NCBI GenBank assembly: GCA_944548615.1
Contig: OX155961.1
Location: 26,457,625-26,521,624, forward strand
Source: Micropterix aruncella
Taxonomy: Eukaryota > Arthropoda > Insecta > Lepidoptera > Micropterigidae
Reading direction: 5' to 3'
DNA length: 64,000 nucleotides
The translations under genes and the position numbers were made by a program. Shown here piece after piece: positions 60,731 to 64,000 of the stretch (positions within the stretch are counted from its first letter, which is position 1; each line of letters opens with the position of its first letter). A model generated the notes under the pieces. The model made no database searches, was not told the origin of the DNA, and saw nothing but the letters and a program-made list of their open reading frames with translations.

Positions 60731-60862
60731 AAAGCAAACGTCCTTAGCCGCGTTGAAACACGATTCCCGTCAGCACAACGTCGGACGCGGTCAGTACTTG
60801 AATGGGTGACAACCTGAGAACGTGCTGTTATAAATGTCAGCCGCCTGTAGGATAATTGTCGT
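60731..60862 (+). repeat. 5S rRNA-derived repeat, copy 2
   Basis: CAAACGTCCTTAGCCGCGTTGAA matches the 5' part of animal 5S rRNA, and ACGTCGGACGCGGTCAGTACTTGAATGGGTGAC its 3' half with the internal promoter area. A middle segment is shortened. The tail GCCTGTAGGATAATTGTCGTT is shared with 46430-46512. Confidence 0.7.
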
Positions 60863-61359
60863 TTAAAAAATATTACATAACAAAACTAAAATGTAATTAT
60901 TGTTATTTCGCTTATTGTTTGAAATAATAATAAAGAAGACACTCTAGACTCCGTCGACGCACTAAGATACATTAAAAAACGATTTGCTAAGTTACTCCCC
61001 TTTGCGGGCATTATAGAAGGAATTTTATAGTAGTCAGCTGGCTGAATATAGTTCCTTTTAATGGGGTTTCCACTGTAAGTTTTCATGATTATACGTAAAA
61101 GGATATAAATGTTATCTGTCAATTTTAATATTCTTGTAAATAGGGACTTAGGACAATTAAAACAAAGTGGAACATGTTTAGAAATCTAATGTTCTAAGTC
61201 TAAGTGCAAAAATTTCTTTTAAAGATTTTATGGATCAATTATTTGAGTTCTATATTTTTTTTCTTACTTGTAAATGTGTAACTGTCATTAGAAGTTTAAA
61301 AAATATTTGAATATTTATCCCGAAATCTGGTATAAAAATCTATAATAGAAACACTCTTA
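60863..61359. other. AT-rich spacer
   Basis: Nothing recognisable. Confidence 0.45.
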
Positions 61360-62000
61360 GAGATAGGTTTGTGAGGGACCACCCCTCACTAGACTCCAAT
61401 TGCTCGTGAGTGAGGGTGTGGTGTCATCAGGGGTTTTCTCCGTAGTAAAAGTCGTCTTGTTGCAGTTGAAGTAGTTTATTGCAGAAGGTATTTGATGCTT
61501 GCCAGTTTGTAACGCTTCGAATGATAAGTCGCGGTGTGTGTAGATAGTGTGTGCTCGAACGCAATGTCGCAATTGCGTGGCCGAAGTGTGAAGCGCGGCG
61601 ATAGATTTGAAGAATGTCCGGAGTGGCTGACTGCCAGAAGATGTTGAAGAGCGCGTGTACTCGTGAACGATGCGGTTGACTGCCGCTAGAGGATGATGTT
61701 CGCGTGTGGCTGACTGGCCAGAGGATGATGATGAGCGAGGTATAGACGCGGTGTGTGCTCACTAGCTAGAGGATGATGAAGAGCGCGAATACTTGTGACT
61801 GACTGGCCAGAGGATGATGATGATGAGTGAGCGCGATGGCCGTCTACTAGAGGATGATGATCGCGTGAACTATGCATGGCTGAGGGTCGCCAGAGGATGA
61901 TAAATAATCGATCGAATGTATGGGTTTATATAGCGCGTTAAATGATGCAATAAAGTGGCGTGGGGGAAGTGAGTATGTCCGATTGAATCGATTAGGAGAA
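61360..62000. repeat. Degenerate minisatellite with GAGGATGATGA motif
   Basis: Seven or so loosely repeated blocks contain (C/T)AGAGGATGATGA followed by GCGCG-rich text and GACTGACTGGCC (for example 61690, 61729, 61768, 61809, 61850, 61895). Spacing is about 40-45 bases. Ser/His-rich minus-strand frames across it are by-products of the repeat. Confidence 0.6.
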
Positions 62001-62929
62001 ATTATATTAGTCATCGGCTGTGTCTGCATTAATTGCCGAAATTATATAGAATTCAATGTAGGTTGGCGCGTGTAATATTAAGTGTGTTTGCGGTTATGAA
62101 TTTCTAGAATCTAATTCTTTTGTTGACTCGATATGTTGGGCGAAGTACCAACAGGTTTATAAGAAATCGTCTGGAATAACGAAACCTTATACCACTTTTT
62201 AACACCAAACGTGATTACCGTCCACTATAATTTTGTCGATTTTACTTTAAAATGAAGATGGACTAAAGGAGGGCATTCTATCTCCCCGTATTATTTCTGT
62301 GATATACTTTAAAAAAATGCGATAGATGGTTCTAATAATTGAAAGTTATTACTGTTATTATTGGGTTTGTATAAATCAATCAGTCCTGTGTATAAAAAAC
62401 ATTAATTATCGATGTTACTATAGATTTACGAATAAATTGGTATAAGTTTCACAGTCAATGCTATCAGCGCCACCTACATTTTCCCGGGCCATAAGAGTTG
62501 CCAAATCGAACTATGAAGTTGAAAAATCTAATACGTTGTATACTATATAAAAAACTGTGAATTTTGATATATTTTTCTTATGTATATTTGTTATAGGAAA
62601 TATTATAATCTCGTAAACTTTATCCGTGATATTATGTCAAAAATAGTGTAAAAAAATCAAAGACGAACTAATATCTACTAGGGTAATGACCGAGCACTAT
62701 TCGTAAGCACTGTTTATCGACACTTATTAAAAGTAAGTTCGCCATTGTGGTAGATACTCCAAATTCAAATGTTGTTGATTTAAATACTTTACAGATGTCG
62801 CTTCGATTGCTCTTAAAGATCATTGATCGTTATGGACACAAAAAAAACATTCACTAATTCCTGAGTACATACTAAAGAGTCAGTATTTGTCAAACTTTGC
62901 ATCAACAAGTAGATATATTAAAAAAATAT
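62001..62929. other. AT-rich spacer
   Basis: No gene. The only recognised word is an inverted, diverged copy of the 48112 sequence (GGCATTCTATCTCCCCGTATTATT near 62274). Confidence 0.4.
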
Positions 62930-63941
62930 AAAACACTACACAACAGAAAGCGAACTATTTTACTTATAATTATTTTTATTACGGGTTTTTTATAACATAT
63001 TTGTGGTTTATGTATTTATACATATAGATACAAGTAGGTATACTTCCGGAATGTACTCAATCAGACCTTTCAATTGACACCAAACAACATATATTAATGA
63101 TTATTGACAATTGGACATTTAGACAACCGCTTACATAATATTTGGGCAGTTCCTTCGGCTACGTAACGACCAAATTTGGTTGCACATCAGAATACCGTTG
63201 ACTACGTAACGGCCAATATTGGGGGCTTGCTCCCGGAGCGCACAATAATAGTACTTTCTAATTCGAACGCATCCTAAAATCTATACCAAATATCTGTTTA
63301 TTACCATAGATAGGTACATAGACGGCCGCTAGTATAATTTCGCGCGTAATTTCGCGTATATTTGTAGTAAAATTCCATTGTCAAACATCATAATTTTTTT
63401 TTCGAGAAATCATCAAAATTTTTATTGGTTTTATGAGCTATTGTCTAAATATTTTTGCAAAACGGAATATTACCTCTGATAGAGAATCTAATAAAGATCA
63501 CGATAGTATTTACAATCTTTAAATAGGATTCCGTATTTTTCCGTAAGACAAATACAAGTTAGAAATGCCGAGTTTTTTTCACTTTTAAGACTTTCTCATA
63601 TTTATTCATAATTATCTAATACTAAATTTCAATGCGATCATTGCACAGTTAATGTTTTTATGATTGCTATAGTAGTTCCATAGTTATAGTACTTTTTGTC
63701 GAGCGCGGCGATATTGCAAGAAATTCCAATAAATTGCTGCGGTCTGCTATAAAATTATGCCGCTACTCGAAGGGTTAAGATACTCTATGACACTCGGGAT
63801 GACATTACATTTTCAACGATACCGCACACTTATAAATCGGTTCAAGCGTTTAGAATTTATGATGGAATAAAGAAACGGAAATCATACATAGATGAACACT
63901 GAACACATTACACTCCTTTCTTGTCGGGCAATCGTGTAAAA
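62930..63941 (+). mobile_element. Family B TIR element with ~620-base internal insertion
   Basis: The right end GTCGGGCAATCGTGTAAAAG is clear; the left end (CACTACACAACAGAAAGCG) is degraded. Compared with the short copy at 38478, the sequence between about 63150 and 63773 is additional and ends GAAGGGTTAAG, where the other copies read straight on. Confidence 0.55.
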
Positions 63942-64000
63942 GAGTTTCTGTATTATCGACCAGTTTGCTGTTTCTACTTCGACTTCGAATCTGATTTTTT

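Overview
The window is a piece of a repeat-rich insect nuclear genome, most probably a moth or butterfly. The evidence is many copies of a Helitron family with the 5' end TCTATACTAATATTATAAAG and a GCCC...GGGC hairpin just before a terminal CTAG, the abundance of GTAGGTA-type motifs, Penelope-like elements, tRNA- and 5S-derived repeats, and AT-rich spacers. No convincing single-copy host gene is visible. There is a 200-base gap at 11406-11605.

1-11281: an autonomous-type CACTA/EnSpm transposon (1079-10999, 9.9 kb) inserted in a Helitron. Its first gene can be reconstructed as seven exons (2112-6632, about 606 aa, SAM-like N-terminus). Its second gene (6610-9015, 801 aa) carries two C2H2 fingers and a Transposase_21-like DDE/D core. 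The two genes overlap by 23 bases in different frames. The element has 8-bp perfect termini (CACTCAGA), a 2-bp TG target duplication and repeat arrays near both ends. It also holds a partial tandem duplication of the transposase 3' end and several later insertions. The unoccupied site is present in the same window: 21457-22813 is a near-identical copy of both flanks without the transposon, so the assembly may have placed two alleles side by side.

11282-24700: assembly gap, the 3' coding ends of two non-LTR retrotransposons, small inverted-repeat elements, a GC-rich repeat family here called family A, tRNA-derived repeats, and the duplicated Helitron segment.

24700-36200: a TIR element (family B) interrupted by a Penelope-like element with a GIY-YIG domain and a 16-bp target duplication, a perfect 434-bp-arm palindrome between long (TA)n tracts, Penelope terminal inverted repeats, Helitrons and short foldbacks.

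36200-50000: a broken mariner interrupted by a hAT-type element, more family A, degenerate Penelope copies, two LINE 3' ends, a 5S-derived repeat, and two (TA)n tracts flanking a hairpin.

50000-64000: three Helitrons, another Penelope copy with a 13-bp target duplication, a LINE tail, a TAA-flanked foldback, family A, a second 5S-derived repeat, a degenerate minisatellite and family B copies.

Only the two CACTA genes look potentially functional; the first presumably encodes an accessory protein and the second the transposase. The rest is a nested repeat landscape. All family assignments were made by reading motifs by eye, without database searches.
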